From Embleya sp045207785 (lineage in GTDB: Bacteria; Actinomycetota; Actinomycetes; Streptomycetales; Streptomycetaceae), in assembly GCF_045207785.1 (NCBI RefSeq), contig NZ_CP108776.1, forward strand, positions 6,572,001 to 6,636,000: a DNA stretch of 64,000 bases, given 5' to 3'. Each line of letters begins with the position of its first letter. Positions within the stretch are counted from its first letter, which is position 1. The translations under genes were made by a program, and so were the position numbers. The notes under the pieces were generated by a model. It made no database searches. It saw only the letters and a list, made by a program, of their open reading frames with translations, and was not told the DNA's origin. Positions 27,001-36,772 of the stretch are shown in pieces.

Positions 27001-30000
27001 CCGGTGAGGTGGACCCGGAGCGGATGCGCCGGGCCGGACAGGCGCTGCTGGAGCGCCACGCGAGCCTCCGTGCGGCGTTCGTCAACCGGGCCGACGGCGA
27101 CTTCGTGCAGGTGGTGCCGGCGGAGGGGGTGACCCTGCCGTGGCAGCACCTCGACCTGACCGGGCATGGCGAGGCGGAGCGAACCGAGACGTTCGAGCGG
27201 TTCCTCACCCAGGACCGGGCCGTCCGCTTCGACATGGACACCCCGCCACTGATGCGGCTGGCGCTCGTGGTTCCCGAGCCCGGTCGGGCCGAACTCGTGC
27301 TGACCGTCCACCACGTACTCGCCGACGGCTGGTCCACGCCCTTGCTGATGCGGGACCTGCTGCTGCTCTACGCATCCCACGGCGACGGGGCCGGTCTGGC
27401 CGGCACGCGGAGCTATGGTGAGTTCCTGGCCTGGCGGGCAAGGCAGGACCACGACGAGGCGGCACGGGCGTGGGCGGCCGAACTCGACGGGGTCGAGGAG
27501 CCGACCCTCCTGGCTCCGGGATCATCCGCGGGCGACGACGGCCTCGACCAGATCGAGGTCACCCTGCCGCTCGACGTGGCCGGCGAACTCAACCGGCGCG
27601 CATCCGAGTTGGGCGTCACCATCAACACCCTGGTCCAGGGCGCCTGGGCGCTGCTGCTCGGCCGGCTCACCGGCCGCCAGGACCTGGTGTTCGGCGCCAC
27701 CGTATCCGGGCGCCCGCCCGAGGTGACGGGCGTCGAGTCGATGGTCGGGATGTTCATCAACACCCTGCCCGTACGCGTGGAGTACGCGCCCGGCGACACC
27801 CTCGCCGAGGTCGTCACCCGGCTTCAGCACCGCCAGACCGGCCTTCTGGAGCACCACCACCACAGCCTTACGCAGATCCAGCAGTCCGTCGGACTGCAGA
27901 CCCTCTTCGACACGCTGGTCGTCTTCGAGTCCTACCCGGTCGACGAGGAGGGCATCGGCGCCGCCACCGAGGCCGCGGACGGAATCGCCTTCACCGGCCT
28001 GCGCCCGTCCAACGGCACCCACTACCCACTGGCGCTGATGGCGGCGGCCGAGCCGAACCTGGAGTTCCTCCTCCAGTACGCCCACGGTGTCTTCGACCGG
28101 GACACGGTGGAGGCGTACGCGGCCCGATTCGTGCGCGTCCTGGAACAGTTGGCGGCCACCCCCGAACTCAAGGTCGCGCAGCTCGATGTCCTGGAGCGGG
28201 CCGAACGCGACCGACTCCTCGTCGAGTTCAACGACACGGCCGTCCCGACCCCGGACGTCACGATCACCGGGCTCGTCGAGGCACAGGCGGCGCGGACCCC
28301 GGACGAGGTGGCCGTGGTCGCCGAGGGCGAGTCGCTCACGTACCGCGAGGTGAACGCCCGGGCCGACCGCCTGGCGCGCGAACTGGCCGGCCGTGGCGTG
28401 GGCCCGGAGTCGGTGGTCGCGGTGTCGCTGCCGCGGTCGGCGGACCTGGTGGTCGCACTGCTCGCGGTGCTGAAGGCGGGCGGCGCGTATCTGCCGGTCG
28501 ACCCCAGGTACCCCAGCCACCGCCTCGAGGCCATCTTCGAGGAGGCGCGGCCGCGCCTGGTCCTGACGGACTCCGCGACGGTCGCGGTGCTGCCGGAGCA
28601 CGACGCCCCGGATCTCTTCCTCGACGCGCTCGACCTGTCCGGCGACGATACCGGTTTTGAACTGCCGCTCCAGGCACAGCAGTTGGCGTACGTGATGTAC
28701 ACCTCCGGCTCCACGGGCAAGCCCAAGGGCGTCGCCATCACCCACGCGAACGTGGTCAACGGCGTGCTGCGGCTCGCCTCCCGCGTGGGCATGGAGTCGG
28801 GCAAGCGGCTCCTCGCGGGCACGTCGATCAACTTCGACGTCTCGGCGTTCGAGATCTTCACGACCCTCGCCACCGGCGGCGTCGTCGAAGTCGTCCAGGA
28901 CGTCCTGGCCCTGGCCGACCGGAAGGGCTGGAGCGGCAGCGTCATCTCCACCGTGCCGTCCGCCTTCGCCGAACTCGTCGACGAGATCTCCGACCGCACC
29001 AGCGTGGAGACGGTCGTCTTCGCCGGCGAGGCCCTGCCCTCGTCCCTCGTCGACAAGACGCGGGACGCCTTCCCGGGGGTCCGGGTCGTCAACGCCTACG
29101 GGCAGAGCGAGTCCTTCTACGCCACCACCTTCACCGTCGACGGCGATACGCGGAGCCGGACGGGGAGCGCGCCCGTCGGTACCCCGCTCGGCAACATGCG
29201 GACCTACGTCCTGGGCCCCGACCTGACCCCGGTGCCGCCGGGCGCGGTCGGCGAGCTGTACGTCGGCGGGAACGTGGGCCGCGGCTACCACAGCCGCGCC
29301 GCACTGACCGCCGAGCGCTTCGTCGCCGACCCGTTCGGCCCGCCCGGCGCACGCGTGTACCGCACCGGTGACCTGGTCCGCGTCAACGGCGAGGGCCAAC
29401 TGGAGTACGTGGGCCGCGGGGACACGCAGGTCAAGGTGCGCGGCTTCCGCATCGAGCCCGCCGAGGTCGAGGCCGCGCTCACCGCGCACCCCGACGTCGC
29501 GCAGGCCGCCGTCATCGCCCGCGACGCGCGCGGCGGCAGCACCGGCAGGCAACTGGTCGCGTATGTCGTGCCGGCCGCAACCGGCGACGGCACGACGACC
29601 GACGGTCCCTCCGGCCCGGAGACGAAGGAGCTGCACGCTTTCGTCTCGGCGCGGCTGCCGGACTTCATGGTGCCGTCCGCCTTCGTGGTCCTCGACCGGC
29701 TGCCACTTGCCCCGAACGGCAAGCTGGACCGGGCCGCGCTGCCCGAGCCGGAGTACACCGGCGCCGCCTACCGGGCCCCCCGCACCGCCCGCGAGGAGAC
29801 CCTGGCCAAGCTGTTCGCCGAGGTGCTCGGCGTGGACCGGGTCGGCATCGACGACGGCTTCTTCGAGCTCGGCGGGCACTCGCTGCTCGCCACCCGGCTG
29901 ATCGGCCGCGCTCGCGCCGAGATGGGGATAGAGATACCCATCCGCAAGATCTTCGACCTGCCGACAGTGGCCGCGCTCGCCGCATGGGCGGAGAAATCGG

Positions 30001-30047
30001 CTGCTCCGCGTCGCCCCAGTCTGCGCCGGATGACCGTAGAGGAGTGA
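21054..30047 (+). CDS. NRPS, two modules: C-A(MT)-PCP-E / C-A-PCP
   Basis: A 2997-residue protein. C3 21.06-22.40 kb (HHIAADG); A3 22.43-25.11 with an N-methyltransferase inserted between A8 and A10 (23.80-24.64; SAM motif VLEIGVGSGLL); PCP3 25.13-25.34 (GGGDSI); E 25.37-26.82 (HHLVVDG, FNYLGRT); C4 26.86-28.22 (HHVLADG); A4 28.25-29.75; PCP4 29.77-29.99. The A3 pocket D-A-W-T-V-A-A-V-C-K is the classical Phe code, so this module should place an N-methyl-D-Phe-like residue. The A4 pocket D-V-F-S-V-A-A-Y-A-K is again piperazate-like, without E, so an L residue. The tail RPSLRRMT ends the protein, followed by the next NRPS after 4 bp. This is the middle NRPS of the line. Confidence 0.93.
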   Translation: MIPLSFAQRRMWFLHRLEGPSATYNVPFALRLEGPLDTAAMAAAVTDVATRHESLRTLVGEDADGTPEQRILPPEAAAHPFRVVDVAADAVDAALHEVACETFDLVTELPLRTTVLRIAPREHVLVFVFHHIAADGASIAPFLRDLMSAYAARHQGRSPEWTPLAVQYKDYTLWQRQLLGDEADPESVAAAQLAYWRDELAAVPQPLQLPLDRARPTVAGYRGGAVSFELAPELMSGLQKLAVDRGATAPMVAQAALAVLLHKLGAGEDVTIGSPVEGRADEQLDDLIGFFVNTWVLRADLSRNPSFGDLLEQVRDKALAAYDNQDIPFERLVELLNPDRSTAYQPLFQTALGWQFVWPEIEMPGLRVTSVPAGTGTAKFDLFFNVIPNASGGAYGLLEYATDLFDHTTAVHIVDRFVRILEQVLEDPTVPVGAIEVLSAQERDWLVRGVNDTAVAVPEGTVHALFAERAAATPDAVAVVCGDVALTYREVEERANRLARVLIERGVAPESVVAVAVSRSVEWVVAILAVLKAGGAYLPVDPSYPAERVAFMVADSGAVSVLADAVSAGQLPELSAPVLRLDDPDLAAARADADPGPVTDADRRGPVAVANTAYVIYTSGSTGTPKGVAVTHVGVAAMVASQVERLEVTPASRVLQFASPSFDASVWESCMALLTGARLVLAGTDELAAGEPLAETIAAHGVTHATLPPAVLPAMPAGSLPSVESLVVAGEATSPELVAQWSAGRRMINAYGPTETTVCATMSTALVGDGRTPPIGRPIANAQVYVLDAALRPVPPGVAGELYLAGAGLARGYLGRMGLTANRFVACPHGAPGTRMYRTGDLARWNRDGQVEYLGRTDFQIKIRGFRIELGEIEHALAGHSGVAQAAVVVRADQQGEKRLVGYVVPRPDAAVAEADAQVDEWRHLYDDSYVAHGDEVLGEDFEGWNSSYTGEPIPREQMLEWRDAAVAQVLRFAPRRVLEIGVGSGLLLAKIVGEVEEYWGTDISATVVDRVRAQAEQAGYGDRVRLSAQAADDVSGLPRGRFDTVVLNSVAQYFPSVEYLDQVLRQVMELLVPDGRLILGDVRNATTLRILLTAVQRAAHPHASHEELRSLVERELLAERELAVAPQWFTEWAADRAVSVDVRLKPGRAHNELTRHRYEVVLHKEPTDVLDLTDVPTVSWGGQLSDPADLSGLDDRVGHDPVRVTGIPNARLVKEAAVAVAAGLLAPTPLPGKAVDPQELLGWARENGRDAVLTLSGEDARCFDAVLLPERRTRQRNVAGSFVAGGVGGRVLANTPALARSIGALLVELPEYLRGRLPDYMVPPAIVPLSELPLTPNGKLNHRALPAPDFAQASTGRAPRNRHEETFSALFAEVLGVERVGIDTDFFAGGGDSIRSIQVVARARTRGIAVSTREIFEHRTVARLAELVEGREEERLTLAELPGGGVGWAPLLPTAEHVLALGGGIGRLCMSGMLTLPEGIDRAGLVATVQAVLDRHDVLRSRLDRAQPGLRIEPPGSVDAGTLLREVAGGDTDPDAAVDPVLAELDAAAGRLDPDAGVMAQFVWFTPHTDADADAGAGRLLIVLHHLVVDGVSWRILVPDLVSAWQRVRDGRPRELAEAGTSLRRWAHALVDEAADPERVAELPVWQQILREDEPVLGARELDPARDVAATVDTVRVQVPADVTETVLTTLPAVFRGGVDDGLLAALALALARWRQTRGVPASSALVRLEGHGREEQVVPGADLSRTIGWFTAMFPVRLDLAGVDVADAFAGGPAAGRAIKAVKEQLRAVPDNGVGYGLLRHLNPETAAALAREREPQIGFNYLGRTSGADIPEELRGLGWTPDATQRDLIAAPDADMPVMSALEINAVAAGTPGGDELTAWFAFPTGVLAHQEVTELAGLWVEALTALARHAATPDAGGMTPTDAPLVDVGQEEIDAWEARFGRLAEVWPVTPAQSGILFHSMLADSSFDPYLVQLAFHLSGEVDPERMRRAGQALLERHASLRAAFVNRADGDFVQVVPAEGVTLPWQHLDLTGHGEAERTETFERFLTQDRAVRFDMDTPPLMRLALVVPEPGRAELVLTVHHVLADGWSTPLLMRDLLLLYASHGDGAGLAGTRSYGEFLAWRARQDHDEAARAWAAELDGVEEPTLLAPGSSAGDDGLDQIEVTLPLDVAGELNRRASELGVTINTLVQGAWALLLGRLTGRQDLVFGATVSGRPPEVTGVESMVGMFINTLPVRVEYAPGDTLAEVVTRLQHRQTGLLEHHHHSLTQIQQSVGLQTLFDTLVVFESYPVDEEGIGAATEAADGIAFTGLRPSNGTHYPLALMAAAEPNLEFLLQYAHGVFDRDTVEAYAARFVRVLEQLAATPELKVAQLDVLERAERDRLLVEFNDTAVPTPDVTITGLVEAQAARTPDEVAVVAEGESLTYREVNARADRLARELAGRGVGPESVVAVSLPRSADLVVALLAVLKAGGAYLPVDPRYPSHRLEAIFEEARPRLVLTDSATVAVLPEHDAPDLFLDALDLSGDDTGFELPLQAQQLAYVMYTSGSTGKPKGVAITHANVVNGVLRLASRVGMESGKRLLAGTSINFDVSAFEIFTTLATGGVVEVVQDVLALADRKGWSGSVISTVPSAFAELVDEISDRTSVETVVFAGEALPSSLVDKTRDAFPGVRVVNAYGQSESFYATTFTVDGDTRSRTGSAPVGTPLGNMRTYVLGPDLTPVPPGAVGELYVGGNVGRGYHSRAALTAERFVADPFGPPGARVYRTGDLVRVNGEGQLEYVGRGDTQVKVRGFRIEPAEVEAALTAHPDVAQAAVIARDARGGSTGRQLVAYVVPAATGDGTTTDGPSGPETKELHAFVSARLPDFMVPSAFVVLDRLPLAPNGKLDRAALPEPEYTGAAYRAPRTAREETLAKLFAEVLGVDRVGIDDGFFELGGHSLLATRLIGRARAEMGIEIPIRKIFDLPTVAALAAWAEKSAAPRRPSLRRMTVEE

Positions 30048-30051
30048 GACT

Positions 30052-33000
30052 GTGATTCCGCTGTCATTTGCACAACGTCGTATGTGGTTTCTGCACCAGT
30101 TGGGGGGTGGGTCGGATACCTGGAACATTCCGGGGTCGTTCCGGCTGACAGGCCCCCTCGACCAGGCCGCCCTCGTCGCGGCGATCCGCGACGTGGTCGA
30201 CCGGCACGAGATCCTGCGCACCACGTACATGACGGACGATGACGGTGAGCTCTACTCGCGGATCCTGCCGATGACGGAGGCGTTGCTGCAGGTGCCGGTG
30301 GTCGAGGTGGCGCCCGAAGACGTGTCCGGCGCAATCGACGAGGCCGTCGCGTACCGGTTCGATCTGGCGGCTGAAATCCCCTTGCGGGCGACCCTGTTGC
30401 GCTGCTCGGCCCAGGAACACGTCCTGGTCCTGGTCACCCACCACATCGCCACGGACGGCAGCTCGGGCGCGCCGCTGATACGGGACCTGATCGACGCCTA
30501 CACCGCCCGCCGGGACGGCCGGGCTCCGCAGTGGGAGCCGCTGCCCGTGCAGTACAAGGACTACACGCTGTGGCAGCGCGAGGTGCTCGGCGACGTGGAC
30601 GACCCGGACAGTCTCGCCGCGGCGCAGGTCGAGTACTGGCGCGAGGAACTGGCCGGGGTACCGCAGCCGCTGAACCTGCCGCTCGACCGGCCGCGGTCCG
30701 TGGAAGCGAGTTCGCGCGGCGACACGGTCGGCTTCGTTGTGGAACCGGAGGTGGCGGCCGGGCTGGAGAAGCTGGCCGCCGAGAGCGGAACGACCATGTC
30801 GATGGTCATGCACGCCGCGGTGGCGGTGCTGCTGCGCAAGCTCGGCAGTGGGGACGATGTGACGATCGGTACCCCGATCGCCGGGCGGACCGACGAAGCG
30901 CTGGCCGATCTGATCGGGCTCTTCGCCAACACCCTGGTGGTGCGCGTGGACCTCTCCGGCGACCCGTCGTTCACCGACGTGCTCAGGCAGGTGCGGAACA
31001 AGGCGCTGGCGGCCTACGAGCACCAGGACGTGCCGTTCGAGCTGCTGGTCGAGTTGATCAACCCCGACCGCTCCACGGCTTACCAGCCGCTGTTCCAGAT
31101 GTTGTCCGCCTGGCAGAACTTCGAGAGGCAGACCCTCGAGCTGCCCGGGCTCGAGGTGGAGTTCCAGCAGGCGCTCACCTCGACCACCCAGGTCGACCTG
31201 TACTTCAGCATGATCACGGACGGCTCGGGGACGGTGCAGGGCGACATCCAGTACGCGACCCACCTGTTCGACCGGGACACGATCGAGGCCATGGCCGTTC
31301 GGTTCGCGAGCGTTCTGGAGCAGCTGGTCGCCGATCCGGGTGTGTGCGTCGGGGATGTCGACGTGCTGAGGGCGGGGGAGCGGGAGCGGCTGGTCGGGGA
31401 GGTGAACGACACTGTCGAGCCGACCCTGGAGCCGGGGCTGGAGGAGGCGCTGCGCAGGCAGGTGCAGGCGACACCGGAGGCACTCGCCCTCATCGGCGAG
31501 GAGGAGTCGCTCACCTACCAGGAGTTGGACGCGCGGTCGAACCGGCTGGCGCACTGGCTCGTCGACCGCGGTGTGCGGGCGGAGTCGCTGGTCGCCGTGT
31601 GCCTGCCCCGCTCCGTGGAGCTGGTGGTGGCGCTGCTGGCGGTACTGAAGGCCGGCGGGGCCTACGTTCCGGTTGATCCGGACTATCCGCGTTCCCGGAT
31701 CGACTATGTCCTCGAGCATTCGGACCCGGTGCTGGTGCTCGACGCCGATGTGCTGGCCGGCGCGGACTGTTCGGGGTATCCGGGTTCGGCACCGGAGGTG
31801 GTCGTCCGGCCTGAGAATGCCGCGTACGTGATCTACACGTCGGGGTCGACGGGGACCCCGAAGGGGGTGGCGGTCCCGCGCGGCGCGTTGGCGAACTACC
31901 TGGCCACGACGCAGCGGCGGCTCCGGTTGTCGTCCGCGGATCGGATGCTGTTCAACACGACGGTGTCGTTCGACATCGCGGGCACCGAGTTGTACCTGCC
32001 GCTGATCTCCGGAGCGGCCATGGTCGTGGCGGGGAAGGACACCGTCACCGATCCGTCGGCTGTGGCGGCGTTGATGCGCCGCCACGAGGTCACCGTGGTG
32101 CAGGCCACGCCTGCGTTCTGGCAGATGCTGCTGACGAGCCGGCCGAACGCCGCGGAGGGCCTGCGGATCATGGTCGGCGGGGAGGCTCTGCCGGTACGGC
32201 TGGCCGAGATGCTGGCGGATCAGGCCGCCGAAGTGAGCAACTGGTACGGCCCGACCGAGACGACGATCTGGTCGACCATGGCGCCGGTGAAGGCTGGGGC
32301 GGGTGTGCCGGTGATCGGGACGCCGATCGGCAACACCCAGGTGTACGTGCTCGACTCGCGGTTGTGCCCGGTTCCGCGCGGGGTGCAGGGCGAGCTGTAC
32401 ATCGCCGGTGACGGGGTGGCCCGCGGGTACCAGAGCCGGCCGGAGCTGACCGCGGAGCGGTTCGTGGCGTGCCCGTTCGGCCCTGCCGGTGCGCGGATGT
32501 ACCGCACCGGGGACTTGGTGCGGTGGGACAGGAACGGTCGGCTGGAGTACATCGCGCGAAGCGACTTCCAGGTGAAGATCCGGGGTTTCCGGATCGAGCT
32601 GGGCGAGATCGAGCATGCGCTGGCCGAGCATCCCGGTGTGGCACAGGCGGTGGTCGTGGTGCGCGAAGACCAGGAGGGCGAGAAGCGCATCCTGGGTTAT
32701 GTGGTGCCTGCGGCCGATGCCGCGGTGGCCGACGAGTCGACCGGTCCGCTGCTCGCCGAGCTTTCCGAGTACCTGCGTGGGCGTCTCCCGGACTACATGG
32801 TGCCTTCCGCGGTGATACCGCTTTCGGAGATTCCGCTGACCCCGAACGGGAAGCTCGACCGACGAGCGCTGCCATCGGAGCACAGGAACACCGTGGGCAG
32901 CCGAGAGCCGCGCAACTCCCACGAAGAGAAGCTGTGTTCCCTCTTCGGCAAGTTGCTCGGCCTGGAGAGGGTCGGTATCGACGACAACTTCTTCGAACTC

Positions 33001-33867
33001 GGCGGGCACTCGCTCATGGCCACCCGGCTCAGCGCCGCCATCCGCAAGCAGTTCGACGTCGGGATGCCCATGACCACGATCATCAAGTACCCCACGGTGG
33101 CCGAACTGGCCGCGCTGGTACTCATCGGCGGCATTCCCGACGACGACGCCACCGACTCGTACGCGGTGGTGCTGCCGTTGCACAGCGATCCCGGTACGGG
33201 GAAGCCGCCGATGTGGTTCTTCCACGGCGGCGGCGGGCTGGGCTGGTCGTACTTCAGCTTCGCCCCCTACGTGCGTGACCGCCCGGCCTACGCCCTGCAG
33301 TCCCGCGGCTCCGACGGCACGGGTGCGCTGGCGGCGTCGGTGGAGGAGATGGTCGACGACTACGTCACCCAGATGCTCGAGATCCAGCCGGAAGGGCCCT
33401 TCCACCTGATCGGCTGGTCCTACGGCGGCCCGGTCGCACACGCCGTCGCGGCGGCGCTCGACGGGCGTGGGCACGAGGTCGACCTTGTGGCGATCCTGGA
33501 CGGCCAACCGGGGAGCGGGTTCAAGCAACTGGCCGGCTGGAAGCAGGAGGCATACCGGGCGGAGGTCGAGGAACTCTTCGGCCAGTACCTGAACACCCGC
33601 AACATGGACCACTTCCTGGACAACATGTCGAGGGTGGGGGCCAACAACATGTGCGTCATGGCGGAGTTCGAATCGCCGGTCTACCGCGGTGATGTGCTGT
33701 TCTTCAACGCTGCGTTGGACGAGGACGAGTCGTGGGCGCCCCTGTGGCAGCCGCACGTCCTCGGTGCCATCGAGACGTACGACGTGCGCGCCACGCACAA
33801 CGACTTCCACATGCCCGCACCCGTGGCCGAAATCTTTGAGGTCATCAACCGCAAGCTGGCGCAATGA
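30052..33867 (+). CDS. Terminal NRPS module with thioesterase: C-A-PCP-TE
   Basis: A 1271-residue protein. C5 30.06-31.40 kb (HHIATDG), A5 31.43-32.88 (YTSGSTGTPK, YRTGD, TPNGKLDRRAL), PCP5 32.91-33.12 (LGGHSL), TE 33.15-33.87 with the nucleophile in GWSYGG, Asp in AILDG and His in THNDFH. The A5 pocket reads approximately D-I-T-Q-M-G-W-I-W-K, 7 of 10 identical to the glycine code DILQLGLIWK, so Gly is a tentative call; no E domain is present, which suits an achiral residue. The TE would release the peptide, most likely by ring closure onto a hydroxyl of an earlier residue. GTG start at 30052 with GAGGAG just upstream, overlapping the previous stop region. Confidence 0.92.
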   Translation: MIPLSFAQRRMWFLHQLGGGSDTWNIPGSFRLTGPLDQAALVAAIRDVVDRHEILRTTYMTDDDGELYSRILPMTEALLQVPVVEVAPEDVSGAIDEAVAYRFDLAAEIPLRATLLRCSAQEHVLVLVTHHIATDGSSGAPLIRDLIDAYTARRDGRAPQWEPLPVQYKDYTLWQREVLGDVDDPDSLAAAQVEYWREELAGVPQPLNLPLDRPRSVEASSRGDTVGFVVEPEVAAGLEKLAAESGTTMSMVMHAAVAVLLRKLGSGDDVTIGTPIAGRTDEALADLIGLFANTLVVRVDLSGDPSFTDVLRQVRNKALAAYEHQDVPFELLVELINPDRSTAYQPLFQMLSAWQNFERQTLELPGLEVEFQQALTSTTQVDLYFSMITDGSGTVQGDIQYATHLFDRDTIEAMAVRFASVLEQLVADPGVCVGDVDVLRAGERERLVGEVNDTVEPTLEPGLEEALRRQVQATPEALALIGEEESLTYQELDARSNRLAHWLVDRGVRAESLVAVCLPRSVELVVALLAVLKAGGAYVPVDPDYPRSRIDYVLEHSDPVLVLDADVLAGADCSGYPGSAPEVVVRPENAAYVIYTSGSTGTPKGVAVPRGALANYLATTQRRLRLSSADRMLFNTTVSFDIAGTELYLPLISGAAMVVAGKDTVTDPSAVAALMRRHEVTVVQATPAFWQMLLTSRPNAAEGLRIMVGGEALPVRLAEMLADQAAEVSNWYGPTETTIWSTMAPVKAGAGVPVIGTPIGNTQVYVLDSRLCPVPRGVQGELYIAGDGVARGYQSRPELTAERFVACPFGPAGARMYRTGDLVRWDRNGRLEYIARSDFQVKIRGFRIELGEIEHALAEHPGVAQAVVVVREDQEGEKRILGYVVPAADAAVADESTGPLLAELSEYLRGRLPDYMVPSAVIPLSEIPLTPNGKLDRRALPSEHRNTVGSREPRNSHEEKLCSLFGKLLGLERVGIDDNFFELGGHSLMATRLSAAIRKQFDVGMPMTTIIKYPTVAELAALVLIGGIPDDDATDSYAVVLPLHSDPGTGKPPMWFFHGGGGLGWSYFSFAPYVRDRPAYALQSRGSDGTGALAASVEEMVDDYVTQMLEIQPEGPFHLIGWSYGGPVAHAVAAALDGRGHEVDLVAILDGQPGSGFKQLAGWKQEAYRAEVEELFGQYLNTRNMDHFLDNMSRVGANNMCVMAEFESPVYRGDVLFFNAALDEDESWAPLWQPHVLGAIETYDVRATHNDFHMPAPVAEIFEVINRKLAQ

Positions 33868-33931
33868 CCGGACATCGATTTCCCGGAGCCGGCTCAACGA
33901 ACCGTCGATTGGATGATTGGGGTTGGTCGGG

Positions 33932-34666
33932 GTGACAGAACCCGGCATATCCGCAGAACACGGGGACCAGACCACGCTGCTGTGTGTGCCGTTCGCGGGA
34001 GCGGGTCCTTCGTTCTTCCACCCGTGGCGGGAGCTGTCCGCCGGTCGGTGGCGACTGGCCTCGGTCGAACTGCCCGGCAGGGAGCGGCGGATCCTGGAGA
34101 CGCCGTACCGGAACGTGGTCGAAGCGGCCAAGAACGAGGTCGACGACATTGTCGCCGAGCTCGGAGCAGGAGCGCGGACCGTGCTGTTCGGGCACAGCCT
34201 GGGCGCGGTGCTCGCGTACGAGCTGGTGCATCTGCTGAGCACGCGCGATGTGCACGTCGAGCTGCTGGTCGTCAGTGGTTCGCCGGGGCCGTGGACACAA
34301 CGGGAGAGGCGGGCGACGGGGCTCCCGGACGAGGAATTCCTGGCCCGGGTCGAGGAGTTCGCGGGGTTCAGGCACGAGGCCCTCGATCACCCGGAGATGC
34401 GTGAACTGATTCTCCCCGTACTGCAGGCCGACTGCGAGATGCACGAGAACTACGTTCCGAGCACCGACGAACCGGTGTCGGTGCCGATCTGCTCGCTGCG
34501 GGGCAGCTCCGACGGCCTGGTCACCGCGGAAGAGGCTCGGCAGTGGCGGGACGCGACCACGAGTGAATTCAGCTATGCGGAGTTCCCGGGCGATCACATG
34601 TACCTGGTCGATCTCGGCCGGGAGGTGCTGGACGCGATCGAGGCGGAAACCGCCGGCGGTCGCTAG
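33932..34666 (+). CDS. Type II thioesterase (proofreading)
   Basis: A 244-residue alpha/beta hydrolase of the RifR/GrsT type: CVPFAGAGPSFF near the N-terminus, nucleophile Ser in VLFGHSLGAVLAYE, acid in RGSSDG and His in GDHMYL. Such enzymes clear wrong or stalled groups from carrier domains. GTG at 33932 is preferred to an in-frame TTG 15 nt upstream because GGTCGGG stands close before it and homology begins there. It is the last gene of the NRPS stretch, 64 bp after the terminal NRPS. Of three thioesterase-fold proteins in the window this and the one at 61.5 kb keep the serine; the one at 38.7 kb does not. Confidence 0.88.
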   Translation: MTEPGISAEHGDQTTLLCVPFAGAGPSFFHPWRELSAGRWRLASVELPGRERRILETPYRNVVEAAKNEVDDIVAELGAGARTVLFGHSLGAVLAYELVHLLSTRDVHVELLVVSGSPGPWTQRERRATGLPDEEFLARVEEFAGFRHEALDHPEMRELILPVLQADCEMHENYVPSTDEPVSVPICSLRGSSDGLVTAEEARQWRDATTSEFSYAEFPGDHMYLVDLGREVLDAIEAETAGGR

Positions 34667-34783
34667 CGCGGTGGCGGGCGGTCGCCCGCGCGCCGTGCGG
34701 CGCTCCGGCCGCGAGCGACGCGCCGGAACGCCGTGTCAGAGATGCGACAGACGGGTGACAGGCCCGGTGGAGACGGTGGGGGC

Positions 34784-35718
<935 letters not shown>

Positions 35719-35722
<4 letters not shown>

Positions 35723-36480
35723 GCAGTGTCTCGACGGCGTTGGCCGACTCGGCGATCATGTTGCGCCGCAACCTGAAGCACACCCTGCGGAACCCGCTCG
35801 TGCTGTTCAACGCGATCCTGTTCCCGATTGTGCTCCTGCTCATGTTCGTCAAGGTGCTCGGTGGCGGCTTCAGTGTCGGGGAGAACTACATCGACTACGC
35901 GACGCCGGGCATGCTCGTGATGGCCGTCAGCTACGGGTTGGGGTCCACCGCGACGGCCGTGAACGACGACATGACGAAGGGCATCATCAACCGGTTCAAG
36001 GCCATGGACATTTCCCGCGGCGCCGTGCTGACCGGGCAGGTCGTCGTCACCACGGCGCGCTGCCTGGTGGCCTGCACGGCCGTCATCGGGGTGGCCTTCG
36101 CGATGGGGTTCGACCCGGACGCGAGCCCCCTCGACTGGCTCGGCGTGCTGGGTCTCGTCGTGCTGCTCACCTTCGGGGCCAGTTGGCTCACCGTCGCCCT
36201 GGGGTTGGCCGCGAAAACCGCGGAGTCGGCGGGCTTGGCCACCGTGCCGCTGATCATGCTGCCGTTCCTGAGCAGCGCGATCGTGCCCGCGGACACGATG
36301 GGGGCCGGCATGCGGCAGTTCGCGGAGTACCAGCCCTTCACCCCGATCATCGAGACGCTGCGCGGGTTGCTGGCCGGCGACCCGTCGGGCGGCGACGCGC
36401 TCGCGGCCGTCGCCTGGTGCCTCGGGCTCGCCCTCCTCGGGTACGTGTGGGCGGTCTCCACGTTCAAAAAGCGAGCGTGA
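35719..36480 (+). CDS. ABC transporter permease, DrrB/ABC-2 type
   Basis: A 253-residue integral membrane protein with about six hydrophobic segments (for example LVLFNAILFPIVLLLMFV, a segment around MLVMAVSYGLG, and LGLALLGYVWAV at the end) and the ABC-2 family loop NRFKAMDISRGAVL. It ends with a short basic tail. It forms the export channel with the preceding ATPase. GTG start overlaps the ATPase stop by 4 bp. It is the last gene before a 700-bp non-coding gap. Confidence 0.88.
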
Positions 36481-36627
36481 CCGCGTCCAGCCGGTGAGGG
36501 CCAACGGCCGGTTTTGCCAGGACGGCAGGGCGCGCGCGGCGTGAAAGGGGAAATCCTGCCGGGGGCCAAGAGTTTCGCAGGCCGGTCGCACGTTTCGGGG
36601 AATACAGAGAGCGCAGGCATCCGCATT

Positions 36628-36649
36628 ACTGTCCTGTCGGCAGGACAGT
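36628..36649. promoter_or_regulatory. 22-bp palindrome containing the cluster operator (copy 2)
   Basis: Nine-base arms ACTGTCCTG and CAGGACAGT flank TCGG. The inner 16 bp, GTCCTGTCGGCAGGAC, differ from the palindrome at 9389-9404 by one base. It lies 533 bp before the PCP start and 148 bp after the exporter permease stop. Confidence 0.55.
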
Positions 36650-36741
36650 CGGTGCCTGGCATGGTCTCCGCACTGTCATCTCTTGCACTGGGTTTCCCCG
36701 GCCATTTACCGTGGCGTCGCGATGGCCCAGCTCCTGGGTGC

Positions 36742-36772
36742 ACTGTCAGGCAGCCCGCCTTCGGCTGACAGC
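36742..36772. promoter_or_regulatory. Inverted repeat of ACTGTC-type half-sites
   Basis: CTGTCAG (36743-36749) pairs with CTGACAG (36765-36771), with AGCC/GGCT pairing inside, so the RNA could fold into a bulged hairpin. GCACTGTCA also occurs as a direct repeat at 36670-36678 and 36740-36748. May be extra binding sites or a weak terminator for the exporter genes; no T-run follows. Confidence 0.3.
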
